Origin: Solirubrobacteraceae bacterium
GTDB lineage: Bacteria > Actinomycetota > Thermoleophilia > Solirubrobacterales > Solirubrobacteraceae
DNA length: 64,000 nt
NCBI GenBank assembly: GCA_017882455.1
Contig: JADGPL010000003.1
Location: 144,281 to 208,280 of the forward strand
Direction of reading: 5' to 3'
The notes beneath the pieces were generated by a model, which worked only from the letters and a program-made list of their open reading frames with translations, was not told the DNA's origin and made no database searches. Position 1 is the first letter of the stretch, and the number at the start of each line of letters is the position of its first letter. Below are positions 9,244-17,525 of this stretch, piece after piece. The translations under genes were made by a program, and so were the position numbers.

Positions 9244-10389
9244 CTATTTGAGGGTGCGGGCGATCACGAGACGCTGGATCTCGTTGGTGCCCTCGTAGAT
9301 CTGGGTGATCTTGGCGTCTCTCATCATGCGCTCGACCGGATACTCCTTCACGTAACCGTAGCCCCCCAGGACCTGAATCGCCTCGATCGTCACCGCCATC
9401 GCCGTGTCCGAGCCGAAGACCTTGGCCATCGAGGAGTACTTCGCGCGCTGCGGGTGACGCTGATCGGCCATCGCGCACGCCTTGTAGAGGAGCTCTCTGG
9501 CAGCGGCCGTCTGTGTTTCCATGTCGGCCAGCTTGAACTGGATCGCCTGGAACTCGTTGATCGCCTTGCCGAACTGCCTGCGCTCGCGCGCGTAGGCGAC
9601 CGCGTAGTCGGTGGCGCCCTGGGCGATCCCCACGGCCTGCGCCGCGGCCCCCAGGCGGGTGCGCTCGAGCGTGCCGAGCGCGACTGAGAGCCCCTTTCCG
9701 ACCTCACCGATCACGTTCTCGTGAGGGACACGCACTTCATCGAAGATCGGCTGCCCCGTGGGCGAGGCCCTGATGCCCAGCTTGTGCTCGAGCTTGCCCA
9801 CGCTGAAGCCGGGGCGGTCGGCCTCGACGACGAAGGCGGTCAGGCGGCGGCTCTCGCGGTCTGAGACCGCGAAGCAGATGTAGAAGTCGGCGATGCCGAG
9901 GTTGGTGATCCAGTTCTTGGTGCCGTTGATCACCCACTCATCGCCGTCCCTGACGGCCGTGGTCTTCATGCCGGCCGGGTCCGAGCCGGCCTCGGGCTCG
10001 GACAGGGCAAAGGCGGGAGACCACTCGCCGGTTGCGCACTTGGGCAGGAAGCGCCCCTTGAGATCCTCGCTTCCGAACAGCTGGATCGGCAGCGTGCCGA
10101 GCTCCTGCACCATCAGGATCAGAGCACAGGCCGCATCCACCTTGGCGATCTCCTCGACAGCCATGTTCAGCATCAGCGTGCCCGTGCCCGTGCCGCCGTA
10201 CTCGCTCGGGAATGGCAGTCCGAGGATGTCCTGCTCGGCGAGCACCTTGCGGATGTCCCAGGGGTATTCCGCGCGCTCGTCGATCTCAGCCGAGCGCGGC
10301 GCGATCCGCTCGCGGGCTATCTGGCCGATCGTGGCGCAGAAGTCGAGGTGCTCCTGCGGGATCGTGTAGACGTCGCTGACCGCCTCCAT
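9244..10389 (-). CDS. Acyl-CoA dehydrogenase
   Basis: An FAD flavoenzyme of 381 residues that introduces the alpha-beta double bond into acyl-CoA and passes electrons to ETF. Family signatures are CFALSEPEAGSD in the form AFALSEPEAGSDPAG, the strand ITNLGIADFYICF, the segment RRQFGKAINEFQAIQFKLADM, and the C-terminal VLGGYGYVKEYPVERMMRDAK with the catalytic region IYEGTNEIQRLVIARTL. The start is an ATG at 10389. Two direct repeats lie upstream in the divergent region toward the rhodanese gene. The chain-length preference is not visible. Confidence 0.95.
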   Translation of the reverse strand: MEAVSDVYTIPQEHLDFCATIGQIARERIAPRSAEIDERAEYPWDIRKVLAEQDILGLPFPSEYGGTGTGTLMLNMAVEEIAKVDAACALILMVQELGTLPIQLFGSEDLKGRFLPKCATGEWSPAFALSEPEAGSDPAGMKTTAVRDGDEWVINGTKNWITNLGIADFYICFAVSDRESRRLTAFVVEADRPGFSVGKLEHKLGIRASPTGQPIFDEVRVPHENVIGEVGKGLSVALGTLERTRLGAAAQAVGIAQGATDYAVAYARERRQFGKAINEFQAIQFKLADMETQTAAARELLYKACAMADQRHPQRAKYSSMAKVFGSDTAMAVTIEAIQVLGGYGYVKEYPVERMMRDAKITQIYEGTNEIQRLVIARTLK

Positions 10390-10477
10390 GCCGTTGATCC
10401 TAGTGATGAGACGCCCGCTTCGCGGCGCTCACGCGACCCCCCGGCGCGGGTTCGAGAGTTTGGATCTCCCCCTATCG

Positions 10478-10513
10478 GTATCACCATCCCTCGCGCGGCT
10501 TGCGTATCACCAT
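10478..10513. promoter_or_regulatory. Paired 10-bp direct repeat in divergent promoter region
   Basis: GTATCACCAT occurs at 10478-10487 and again at 10504-10513, 26 bp apart start to start (about 2.5 helical turns). The two copies lie in the 200-bp region between the divergent acyl-CoA dehydrogenase and rhodanese genes. That placement suits an operator or activator site. No regulator is assigned and no clear -35/-10 pair was found nearby. Confidence 0.35.
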
Positions 10514-10589
10514 TGTCATACGCCCGCTGTTGAGCGCACCTACTCCTGAGCGCCGGATGTGCATGGCGGCGCTAGTAGGCTCGTAGCTC

Positions 10590-10934
10590 ATGAGCGCTGA
10601 GAAGCCAGACATCGACCCCGCGCGAGTCCAGCAGTGGTTGGGCGAGGATCCCGACCTGCAGCTGATCGACGTGCGCGAGCCCTATGAGCACGAGGCCGGG
10701 CACATCGAGGGCACGCGCCTGATCGGCCTCGTCGAGCTCTCATCCCAGGCCGCGAGCGTCGATCGTGAGCGCCCGGTCGTCTTCTACTGCCGCGTGGGGG
10801 CGCGCTCGGACATGGCCGCACAGGCGTTCCGTGCGGCCGGCTTCGAGGCATACTCCATGTCCGGAGGCCTCGCCCGCTGGTCGAGCGAGGGCCGGCCGCT
10901 CTCCCCCGAGAGCGGCACCGTGGCGGACCATTAG
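10590..10934 (+). CDS. Rhodanese-like domain protein
   Basis: A single rhodanese domain of 114 residues. It carries LQLIDVREPYEHEAGHIEGT, the conserved entry to the fold, and the active-site loop YCRVGARS with the catalytic Cys that forms a persulfide in this family. Thiosulfate or another sulfane-sulfur donor is likely; a partner is not visible. The downstream cupin gene follows after 6 nt, so the two are co-transcribed. Confidence 0.9.
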   Translation: MSAEKPDIDPARVQQWLGEDPDLQLIDVREPYEHEAGHIEGTRLIGLVELSSQAASVDRERPVVFYCRVGARSDMAAQAFRAAGFEAYSMSGGLARWSSEGRPLSPESGTVADH

Positions 10935-10940
10935 AGGAGG

Positions 10941-11393
10941 ATGCAGATGGAGGCTTCGAAGGACTACCCGGCCGTGACCCGGGGGGAGGGCTATGCCGTC
11001 GCCCACCTCGAGGACCTGGGCGAGGGACCCGGCTTTCGCAAGGTGCGCAAGGGACTGGGCGTGACCGCCTTCGGCGTAAACGCGATCGTCCTGCCTGCGG
11101 GACTGGAAACGGGCTTCCACTACCACGACGTCCAGGAGGAGCTCTACTTCGTTCACCGCGGGGTCATCGAGATGGAGTTCGGCGACGGCTCGGCGCAGCG
11201 GCTCGGCGCCGGTGGCATGGCGCGCGTGGATGCCGCCACCGTCCGCAAGATCCGAAACGTGGGCGAGGAGGACGCCGTCTACCTGTGCGTCGGGGGCAAG
11301 GACGGCTATGTCGGCCGCGACGGGCGCGTGCCCGAGGGCGAGGAGCAGCGGGTCAAAGCCCTCCACGACCTCTCCTCAGAGCAGGCGAAGTGA
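10941..11393 (+). CDS. Cupin domain protein
   Basis: A 150-residue single-domain cupin. Motif 1 is GFHYHDVQEELYFVHRGVIE, whose two His and the Glu are the usual metal ligands. Motif 2 (RVDAATVRKIRNVGEED) is weaker. The C-terminal GKDGYVGRDGRVPEGE recurs in small actinobacterial cupins of unknown role. An AGAGGAGG-like Shine-Dalgarno (gaggagg) lies a few nt before the ATG. It sits between a rhodanese and ArfB in a tight run. No substrate can be named. Confidence 0.85.
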   Translation: MQMEASKDYPAVTRGEGYAVAHLEDLGEGPGFRKVRKGLGVTAFGVNAIVLPAGLETGFHYHDVQEELYFVHRGVIEMEFGDGSAQRLGAGGMARVDAATVRKIRNVGEEDAVYLCVGGKDGYVGRDGRVPEGEEQRVKALHDLSSEQAK

Positions 11394-11399
11394 GCCGTC

Positions 11400-11879
11400 G
11401 TGCCGGCGCCTTCAGGCAGCGAGGCTGACGAGCGGCCGGAGATCGACCGATCGCAGATCGGCCAGCACAAGCTCCTGCACGTGAAGGGCGGCCTCGAGAT
11501 CCCGCTCGCCGAGATCACGATGCGCACGAGCCGCTCCTCGGGCCCGGGAGGCCAGCACGCCAATGTCACCGCGTCCCGTGTCGAGGCCGTCTTCGATGTC
11601 GTGGGCTCGCCGTCTCTGAGCGAGACGCAGCGAGCTCGGCTGCTCGACCGCGTCGGGCCGCGGCTGGTGGCAATGGCCCAGGATGAGCGCTCCCAGGCGC
11701 GCAACCGCGATCTCGCCCTGGCGCGCCTGGCCGAGCGGATCGAGACCGCGCTCACCGTCTCCCCCCCTCGCCGCCCCACCCGCCCCACCGGCGCCTCGCG
11801 TGCCCGCAGGCTGGCGGAGAAGCGGCGGGCCGCCCAGCGCAAGCTCGAGCGCCGCCCGCCTGGGGCCGACGGCGACTAG
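11400..11879 (+). CDS. arfB: Alternative ribosome-rescue factor ArfB (peptidyl-tRNA hydrolase, release-factor-like)
   Basis: Rescues ribosomes stalled on non-stop mRNA by hydrolysing peptidyl-tRNA. It has one catalytic domain with the GGQ loop in RSSGPGGQHANVTASRVE and lacks the stop-codon-reading domain of RF1/RF2. The C-terminal tail after residue ~125 is Arg/Lys-rich, as needed to enter the empty mRNA channel. The product is 159 residues, a little longer than the E. coli protein (YaeJ) because of an N-terminal extension. The start is the GTG at 11400, 6 nt after the cupin stop. Confidence 0.9.
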   Translation: MPAPSGSEADERPEIDRSQIGQHKLLHVKGGLEIPLAEITMRTSRSSGPGGQHANVTASRVEAVFDVVGSPSLSETQRARLLDRVGPRLVAMAQDERSQARNRDLALARLAERIETALTVSPPRRPTRPTGASRARRLAEKRRAAQRKLERRPPGADGD

Positions 11880-11882
11880 GGT

Positions 11883-11888
11883 TATACT
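11883..11888 (+). promoter_or_regulatory. Candidate -10 element for the toxin-antitoxin pair
   Basis: TATACT lies 8 nt before the ATG at 11897. Transcription would begin about at the ATG, which would make a leaderless or nearly leaderless mRNA. No convincing -35 hexamer stands at the usual spacing. Confidence 0.4.
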
Positions 11889-11896
11889 GCACAGGT

Positions 11897-12112
11897 ATGA
11901 CTCATCGCGTAGGCGCAAAGGGTCAAGTGGTGATCCCCAAGGAGATGCGCGAGCGCGCAGGGCTGCTGCCGGGTGCAGACGTGGAGTTCGAGATGGATGG
12001 CGAGCGCGTCAGCATCAAGGCCGCGCGGCGTGGGCAAGGGCTGGGCGGCCGCTTCGCCCTGACCGGCATGGCTCAGCGCCTGCTCGAGGATCGCGCCCGT
12101 GAGCCGCGTTGA
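11897..12112 (+). CDS. AbrB/MazE/SpoVT-fold antitoxin (VapB-type)
   Basis: A 71-residue DNA-binding antitoxin. The swapped-hairpin AbrB fold is shown by VGAKGQVVIPKEMRERAG, followed by LLPGADVEFEMDGERVSIK; the C-terminal third would wrap the toxin. The gene directly precedes and overlaps a PIN-domain toxin, the normal VapBC arrangement. It probably represses its own promoter (TATACT at 11883). Confidence 0.88.
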   Translation: MTHRVGAKGQVVIPKEMRERAGLLPGADVEFEMDGERVSIKAARRGQGLGGRFALTGMAQRLLEDRAREPR

Positions 12113-12495
12113 GCTTCTGCCTTGACTCGTGGGCGGTTCTGGCCTGGCTCGATGGCGAGGAGCCGGCATACCGGCGTGTCGAGCAGGTCGTGGCCGCCAG
12201 GCCACTCATGAGCTGGGTGAACGCCGTCGAGGTCTACTACCGGGTCGAGCGAGACCACGGTCGTAGCGAAGCGGACGAGGTGCTCACGGAGATGCGCCGG
12301 AAGATCGAGCTGGATCTGCCGGGCACCGCGTTGATGGTTGAGACGGCGCGCCTGAAGGCGATAATGCCGATCGCGCTCGCCGACTGCTTCGCGATCGCCA
12401 CAGCCCGCGCTCGCGACCTGACCCTGCTGAGCGGAGATCCGGAGATCCTGGATCGCGATGTGCCGTGCCGGGTCGAGGACATACGCAGCACCTGA
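12109..12495 (+). CDS. PIN-domain ribonuclease toxin (VapC-type)
   Basis: A 128-residue PIN-domain protein with the four acidic positions: Asp in FCLDSWAVLAWL, Glu in VNAVEVYY, Asp in ALADCFAIATA, and Asp in LLSGDPEI. VapC toxins cleave tRNA or rRNA and are held inactive by VapB. The start must be the TTG at 12109. An in-frame stop lies at 12100, and the conserved Asp follows only a few codons later. The TTG overlaps the antitoxin stop (TTGA), so toxin translation is coupled and weak. Confidence 0.88.
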   Translation: MSFCLDSWAVLAWLDGEEPAYRRVEQVVAARPLMSWVNAVEVYYRVERDHGRSEADEVLTEMRRKIELDLPGTALMVETARLKAIMPIALADCFAIATARARDLTLLSGDPEILDRDVPCRVEDIRST

Positions 12496-12511
12496 TCCGC
12501 TCCGGGCACCG

Positions 12512-14125
12512 TCAGTTCAAGAGCTCGCGGACGTAGCGCTGGTGCAGGCGTCCGAGGGACGTCTTTTCGGGGTGGAAGCCGATCGCGTTCCACAACAGCC
12601 CCGAGACCGGCGCCCAGGCGACGATCAGGTAGGCGCCGATCACCAGGGCGCTCGTGCGCAGCCTGCGCGACGTCGACAACGCCGCCAGCGGCAGTATCCA
12701 CAGCACGTACCAGGGCAGCACCCAGCTGAGCGTCAGCAGCAGCGCGACGCTCGCCCAGCCCGAGGCGGTGATCGTGTCCCGTCGACGCCATGCCATCCAG
12801 CAGCAGCCGGCCACGGACGCGATCAGGACGACGCTCATCAGCAGGCGCAGGTCAGTGCTCTCGCCGCCCGCCCCAACCGCGAGGCCGATGAGGTTGGGGA
12901 TGCTCTCGTTGGTCACGAGGCTGCCCTGGGTGCTCAGGTCGGGGATGTGCAAACCGAAGGCCGCCAGGCTCAGCGCTCCCGCCACCACGCCCGCCAGGAT
13001 CATCCCGACGATCACCTGCACCAGCCTGCGCGGGGTGCGCAGCAGGCCCGCCAGCATGACCGGGAGCAGCACCGCCGCCGAGGCCTTGATGGCGATGGCG
13101 AGCACGAACGCGCCGCCGATACCCATGTCGGTCGCCGAGAGCGGGAGCAGCCATCCTCGTATGTCGAGCATCGCTGGGCGCTTCGCACGCACCGGCGAGT
13201 GCGAAGCCGGCTGCACGGCGGCCTGCCCTGCAGCGGGGTCCTCGCGCCCGCGGAGCAACAGATAGAAGCCGAGCATGATGCACGCCAGCATCAGGAAGTC
13301 GTTGTGGTCGCCCCCCAGCCCCCACACAAGCACGATCGGGTTCAACCCCACGAGCACGATCGCGGCGCGGGGGTTGCGCCCGAGCATCTGCGCGCAGCGC
13401 CACACGAGGAAGATCGTCGCGAGGCTGGCCAGCGCGAGGATTCCCTTCAGCGCCCAGAACGAGCCGGCCACCCCGAGGGGCACGACCGCGAAGGTCAGCA
13501 GCGTGAACAGCGGCCCGTAGGGGCTCAGCAGCTGATGCCAGTTGCTGAGGATGTAGCTGGGGTCGTTGTGCGGCTCCGAGATCGGGATCGTCGTGTACGG
13601 GTTGAGGTGGTGCACCACCTCCATGCGCCCGTAGTTGACGTAGTTGAAGATGTCGGTCAGCGCCAGCGGCGGTGAGAGCAGGAAGATCACGTGCACGGCC
13701 AGGATCGCCGCCACGATCCAGCGCAGCGGCAATCGCGGCGCCGAGCGCAGCACGAGCACGTAGCCGAGGTACATGAGCACGATGGCGCCGCTGAAGAGGT
13801 ACTTCAGCGTCGTGCCGTTGTCTGTCAACCCGGGCCACAGACCACCGAGCGGACCCGCCATCCAGTGTGGGAAGTAGTTCGTGTGGGTCGTGGGCGTGAG
13901 CAGGCTCGGGCGGTCGGCCGCCATCACCACCACCAGCAGGCTCAACGCGACGATCGCGCCCATCGCCAGGGCGCCCGTGCGGATGCCCGTGCCCGCGCTC
14001 TCCGCCGCCCCCACGCGCCCGCCGCCGAGACGGCGCGCCAGGCGGCTTCTGAGGCCGTCCAGCGGCGTCGGTCGGAGGGGAACGGTGGTGGCGTCGCCGG
14101 AGGACATGCTGGACGCCCGCCACAT
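12512..14125 (-). CDS. MptB-like GT-C membrane mannosyltransferase
   Basis: A polytopic membrane protein of 537 residues (531 from a second Met at 14107) with about 12 hydrophobic segments. The sequence LALTDIFNYVNYGRMEVVHHLNPY matches the first loop of polyprenol-phosphomannose-dependent alpha-1,6-mannosyltransferases of the MptA/MptB type; the Asp there is the usual GT-C catalytic residue. SPYGPLFTLLT and GLNPIVLVWGLGGDHND also recur in that family. It would extend a lipoglycan or glycan on the outer face of the membrane. It lies downstream of the cold shock gene but beyond a terminator, so it is likely a separate unit. Confidence 0.8.
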   Translation of the reverse strand: MWRASSMSSGDATTVPLRPTPLDGLRSRLARRLGGGRVGAAESAGTGIRTGALAMGAIVALSLLVVVMAADRPSLLTPTTHTNYFPHWMAGPLGGLWPGLTDNGTTLKYLFSGAIVLMYLGYVLVLRSAPRLPLRWIVAAILAVHVIFLLSPPLALTDIFNYVNYGRMEVVHHLNPYTTIPISEPHNDPSYILSNWHQLLSPYGPLFTLLTFAVVPLGVAGSFWALKGILALASLATIFLVWRCAQMLGRNPRAAIVLVGLNPIVLVWGLGGDHNDFLMLACIMLGFYLLLRGREDPAAGQAAVQPASHSPVRAKRPAMLDIRGWLLPLSATDMGIGGAFVLAIAIKASAAVLLPVMLAGLLRTPRRLVQVIVGMILAGVVAGALSLAAFGLHIPDLSTQGSLVTNESIPNLIGLAVGAGGESTDLRLLMSVVLIASVAGCCWMAWRRRDTITASGWASVALLLTLSWVLPWYVLWILPLAALSTSRRLRTSALVIGAYLIVAWAPVSGLLWNAIGFHPEKTSLGRLHQRYVRELLN

Positions 14126-14143
14126 TATCCGCCCCCAAACGCA

Positions 14144-14167
14144 GAGGGCTCGCCGAAGCGAGCCCTC
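14144..14167 (-). terminator. Rho-independent-like terminator of the cold shock gene with UUCG loop
   Basis: A perfect 10-bp stem (14144-14153 with 14158-14167) closes a 4-nt loop. Read on the minus strand the loop is TTCG closed by C-G, the extra-stable tetraloop. It begins 28 nt after the cold shock stop and is followed by TGCGTTTGG, a weak T run. Confidence 0.75.
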
Positions 14168-14194
14168 GCAAAGCTGATCTGTCGCTGAAGCGCT

Positions 14195-14398
14195 CTAGAT
14201 CGTCTGGACGTTTACGGCCTTGGGGCCCTTGTCGCCCTGCTCCGGGTCATAGGAGACCTTGGCGCCCTCCTGCAGAGAGCGGTAGCCCTCGCCGTTGATC
14301 CCGGTGTGGTGTACGAAGAGGTCCTTGTCGCCGTCATCGGGGGTGATGAAGCCGAACCCCTTGTCGTCGCTGAACCACTTTACGGTGCCAGTAGGCAT
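14195..14398 (-). CDS. CspA-family cold shock protein
   Basis: A complete 67-residue cold shock domain. It holds both RNA-binding motifs, [11 protein letters not shown] (RNP1) and LFVHHTGI (RNP2), and starts with [12 protein letters not shown]. It binds single-stranded RNA/DNA and melts mRNA structure. A strong GGAGGAG Shine-Dalgarno lies 8 nt before the ATG. The ~210-nt upstream region has a perfect 12-bp palindrome TCGAAGCTTCGA at 14449-14460 and could be a structured leader, as often in csp genes. A UUCG hairpin follows the stop. Confidence 0.97.
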   Translation of the reverse strand: MPTGTVKWFSDDKGFGFITPDDGDKDLFVHHTGINGEGYRSLQEGAKVSYDPEQGDKGPKAVNVQTI

Positions 14399-14612
14399 TG
14401 TGCGAACTCCTCCACGGTATGTGCGTGCTGCTACGCGGAGGATGCTTCTCGAAGCTTCGACCTGCGAGCGCTTGCACTACTTTCGCCGGTCTTTGCCGGC
14501 CATTCACGCACGACCGTAGCACGTAGCCATCCTCACGTGTTGTGGGAATGTTGCGAATCGATCCCCGCCCGCGACGGCCGCGATCGCTGCACGCGCAGCT
14601 AGGCTGGGTCCC

Positions 14613-15479
14613 ATGAGCGGGCAGGCGAGCGGGCATTCGAGCGTGGCCGCCGACGAACAGCTGCGTTTGAGCCGCCTTCTCCCCCCCGGGGATCCCGGCA
14701 CGGTCGAGCAGATCGTGGAGGATCTCGGGCTGTGGCAGCGCCCCTCCGCGCCCGCTGGGCGACCGCACGTACTGCTCAACATGGTCGCGACGGTCGACGG
14801 TCGGGCGACCGTCTCAGGGTGCTCGGGGCCGATCAGCGGGCCGGCCGACCGTGCGCTCTTTCACGGCCTGAGGACGGCGGTCGACGGTGTCCTCGTGGGG
14901 GCGGGGACGGTGCGGGCCGAGCGCTACGGGCGCATGATCTCCGACCCCTCGAGGCGGCGGTTGCGAGCGGAGCGAGGCCTCAGCGAGGAGCCTCTGGCCT
15001 GCATCGTCTCCGGTCGCCTGGCGCTCGATCAGGACATCCCGCTGCTGGGCGAGCCATCCGCGCGCGTGGCGATCCTGACCAGCTCGGCGGCGAGCCTGCC
15101 GAGGAGTCGCGCGCACGTGGACTACGTGCGCGCCGAGCGCGACGGACGCCTGGACCTCCCCGCCGCGCTCCTCGAGCTGGGCGAGCGCTTCGGCGTGCGC
15201 AGCCTGCTGTGCGAGGGAGGCCCGCACCTCTCCTGTCAGCTGCTCGCCGCCGGTCTCCTCGATGAGCTGTTCCTGTCCGTTTCCCCCACTCTCGCCGGGG
15301 GCGAGCCCGCGGGCGGGGAGGCGCTGCGCATCCTCGCCGGGGCCGAGCTCGAGCCTCCGGTCGAGCTCGAGCTGCGCGGTGTGCTGCAGAGCGGCTCCTA
15401 CCTGTTCCTGCGCTACGGCGTGGTCTCGCGCGGTCGCGTCTCGCGCGAGACGATCCCGAGCAGCTCGCTGGCCAGCTGA
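14613..15479 (+). CDS. Pyrimidine reductase family protein (RibD C-terminal domain)
   Basis: A 288-residue stand-alone RibD_C/dihydrofolate-reductase-fold protein. The N-terminal MVATVDGRATVSGCSGPIS, the NADPH loop VDGVLVGAGTVRAERYGRM and the segment LLCEGGPHLSCQLLAAGLLDELFL are the family signature. In riboflavin synthesis such enzymes reduce the ribosylamino-pyrimidine. No rib genes are nearby, so this may be a paralogue with another substrate. The last 67 nt overlap, antisense, the end of the MscS gene. Confidence 0.85.
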   Translation: MSGQASGHSSVAADEQLRLSRLLPPGDPGTVEQIVEDLGLWQRPSAPAGRPHVLLNMVATVDGRATVSGCSGPISGPADRALFHGLRTAVDGVLVGAGTVRAERYGRMISDPSRRRLRAERGLSEEPLACIVSGRLALDQDIPLLGEPSARVAILTSSAASLPRSRAHVDYVRAERDGRLDLPAALLELGERFGVRSLLCEGGPHLSCQLLAAGLLDELFLSVSPTLAGGEPAGGEALRILAGAELEPPVELELRGVLQSGSYLFLRYGVVSRGRVSRETIPSSSLAS

Positions 15480-16429
15480 CGACCCTGGCTGGCCACGCGC
15501 GGCGTGGCGGCTATGCGGACGACGACCTCCTCCCCGTCGAGCTCCTCCAGGGTGATGCGGGGCGCGCCGCGCATCGGTGTCTGCAATGACTTCTCGAGGA
15601 CCTCCTGCAGGTCCCCGGGGCTCATGCCCGCGCGCAGGCGTGCACGCAGGTTGACCGCCTCGGGCTCGCGCAGCGGCAGGATCGCCACGTTGAGCACCAC
15701 GCTGTTGGGAACCATCACCACGTCATCGCCGGTGGCGAACGTCGTGTAGAGCAGGCCCAGCGAGCTGACCGTGCCCTCGACCTGGCCCGCGAGCCCGCCG
15801 CCCTGCAGGCGCACGCGCTCGCCGACTCGGAATGGACGCGCGCTGAGCAGGACCGTTCCCGCGATCAGGTTCCCCAGCGTCTGCTGGGCGGCAAGACCGA
15901 AGATCACAGCGGTGAACGCCCCGCCGAGGGCGAGCGTCCTCGCTTCGATCCCCGCGACCCGCAGCGCCACCAGCAGCGCGAGCACGACCGTGGCCAGTCG
16001 GATCAGGAACCCGACCGTGCCGGCCGTGGCCGGGTCCAGGCGCCGGAACAGCGGCGGCCCGAGGCCGCGGCCGACGTCGCGTGCGATCGCCCACCCCAGG
16101 ATCACCAGGGCGATGACGGTCACGACCGTGATCGGGGTGTCCAGCGCTTTTTCCAATCTCATTTCCGCGGGATGACCGGCGAGAGCCGGCACATACACGC
16201 CGTGCCTCATCCCCGCCCCGTGTCCCGCCACGGCCGCCACCTTCGTGCCGAACAGGCTGACGCGGTGGTCGTAGAAAACCACGATGCCCACGAACAGCGG
16301 CAGCAGCACCAGCGCCTCCAGGCGCGCGCGCTTGACCACGCGGGGATTGATCTGGCGCAGCAGCCCCACCTCCTGCCAGGCCTGGCTGCGCGTCTCGAAC
16401 ATCTTTGGCGGGGTTCTCGGAGCGGGCAT
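15413..16429 (-). CDS. Small-conductance mechanosensitive channel (MscS family)
   Basis: A 338-residue membrane protein with two or three N-terminal hydrophobic segments. The pore-lining helix region reads ALGGAFTAVIFGLAAQQTLGNLIAG, and the beta domain includes PFRVGERVRLQG and VEGTVSSLGLLYTTF with MVPNSVVLNVAI. This matches MscS channels that open under osmotic downshock. Conserved LGNLIAG and PN are present. Its 3' end overlaps the RibD_C gene by 67 nt on the opposite strand. A 37-bp tandem repeat lies upstream. Confidence 0.9.
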   Translation of the reverse strand: MPAPRTPPKMFETRSQAWQEVGLLRQINPRVVKRARLEALVLLPLFVGIVVFYDHRVSLFGTKVAAVAGHGAGMRHGVYVPALAGHPAEMRLEKALDTPITVVTVIALVILGWAIARDVGRGLGPPLFRRLDPATAGTVGFLIRLATVVLALLVALRVAGIEARTLALGGAFTAVIFGLAAQQTLGNLIAGTVLLSARPFRVGERVRLQGGGLAGQVEGTVSSLGLLYTTFATGDDVVMVPNSVVLNVAILPLREPEAVNLRARLRAGMSPGDLQEVLEKSLQTPMRGAPRITLEELDGEEVVVRIAATPRVASQGRQLASELLGIVSRETRPRETTP

Positions 16430-16471
16430 CGGCCTAATGATGGTGCAAGCGCCTCGAGAAGCCGGGAGCGA

Positions 16472-16545
16472 GCGCCCAGGCCCGGATGCGAGCGACCGGT
16501 GCGCCGCCGCGCCCAGGCCCGGATGCGAGCGAGCGGTGCGCCGCC
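16472..16545. repeat. Two-copy 37-bp tandem repeat
   Basis: Copy one is 16472-16508 and copy two 16509-16545, with a single base difference (C versus G at about base 24 of the unit). The repeat fills most of the 120-bp gap between the uppP stop (16550) and the MscS start (16429). It could encode no protein of note; its role is unknown. Confidence 0.8.
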
Positions 16546-16549
16546 GCGA

Positions 16550-17467
16550 TCAGGTCTGCGTGTAGATGACCATCGCCAGCCCGAATACCAGGCAGTACAC
16601 GGCGAACGGGGTCAGGGTGCGGGTTTTGAAGTAGCGGACCAGGAAGCGGACGGTGAACACGGCCGTGACGGCAGCGACCGCGCAGGCCACGAACGCCTGC
16701 CCGCGAATGCCGTTGCCGAGGTGTCCGAACAGGTCCGGGAGCTTGACGAGCCCGGCGGCGAGGATGATCGGCGTGGCGAGCAGGAAGGCGAAGCGCGCCG
16801 AGTCGCTGTGGTCAAGCCCCCGCGCGAGGCCTGTGCCCATCGTCACCCCGCCGCGGCTGATCCCCGCCACCAGAGCGGTGGACTGGGCCACCCCGACCAC
16901 CAGCGCCTCGCGGTACTCGAGGGTCGCGAGCTCGCGCGCCCCGTCCGGCTTGGCACCCTCGCGGATCGCGAGTTCGCGCACCTCGGCGCGCCGGCGGAAG
17001 CGCTCGGCCGCGAGCAGTATCAGCCCGTTGACCATCAGGAAGACGGCGGCCACTTCGGGCTTGGCCGTGAGCGTTCGCAGCTGGTGCTCGAGCGCCAGTC
17101 CGATGATCCCGGCGGGAATGCTCGCGACGATCAGCAGCCAGGCAAGGCGCTCGGTCGGGGTCTCGACCCGCCGCGTGGCCAGCGTGTGGAAGAACGCCTT
17201 GACGATCTCGACCCAGTCGCGCCAGTAGTACGCCAGCAGACCCAGCGCGCTGCCGACGTGGAGCATGACCACGAAGGCCAGCCAGAAGGACTCCGACTGC
17301 GACTGCGCCTTGACGAGCTCGTTCCACCCGAACAGCGTGGGGAACAGCACCGTGTGCCCGAGGCTCGAGATCGGGAAAAGCTCGCTCACGCCCTGAAGCA
17401 GACCCAGGACTATCGCCTGGAAGTAGCTGAGGGCCGACGCGAGGGGAACTGCCAGCAGGCTGATCAT
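16550..17467 (-). CDS. uppP: Undecaprenyl-diphosphatase UppP/BacA
   Basis: Dephosphorylates undecaprenyl pyrophosphate to recycle the lipid carrier used for peptidoglycan and polysaccharide units. It is a 305-residue multi-spanning membrane protein. The first signature LGLLQGVSELFPISSLGHTVLFP stands for the (E/Q)GxTE..PISSxGH motif, with Ser in place of Thr. The second signature is GISRGGVTMGTGLARGL, with the catalytic Arg. Family members are about 270-300 residues. Given the polysaccharide locus further right, carrier recycling is relevant to it. Confidence 0.93.
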   Translation of the reverse strand: MISLLAVPLASALSYFQAIVLGLLQGVSELFPISSLGHTVLFPTLFGWNELVKAQSQSESFWLAFVVMLHVGSALGLLAYYWRDWVEIVKAFFHTLATRRVETPTERLAWLLIVASIPAGIIGLALEHQLRTLTAKPEVAAVFLMVNGLILLAAERFRRRAEVRELAIREGAKPDGARELATLEYREALVVGVAQSTALVAGISRGGVTMGTGLARGLDHSDSARFAFLLATPIILAAGLVKLPDLFGHLGNGIRGQAFVACAVAAVTAVFTVRFLVRYFKTRTLTPFAVYCLVFGLAMVIYTQT

Positions 17468-17525
17468 CGCCGCGAGAGCTTATTGGGTGGACCGGTCCCC
17501 CGGGAGAAGCACATACGCTGCGGCG

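Noticed and set aside
10440..10480. Possible tRNA T-arm (GGGTTCGAGAG)
   Set aside because: No matching acceptor, D or anticodon stems were found around it.
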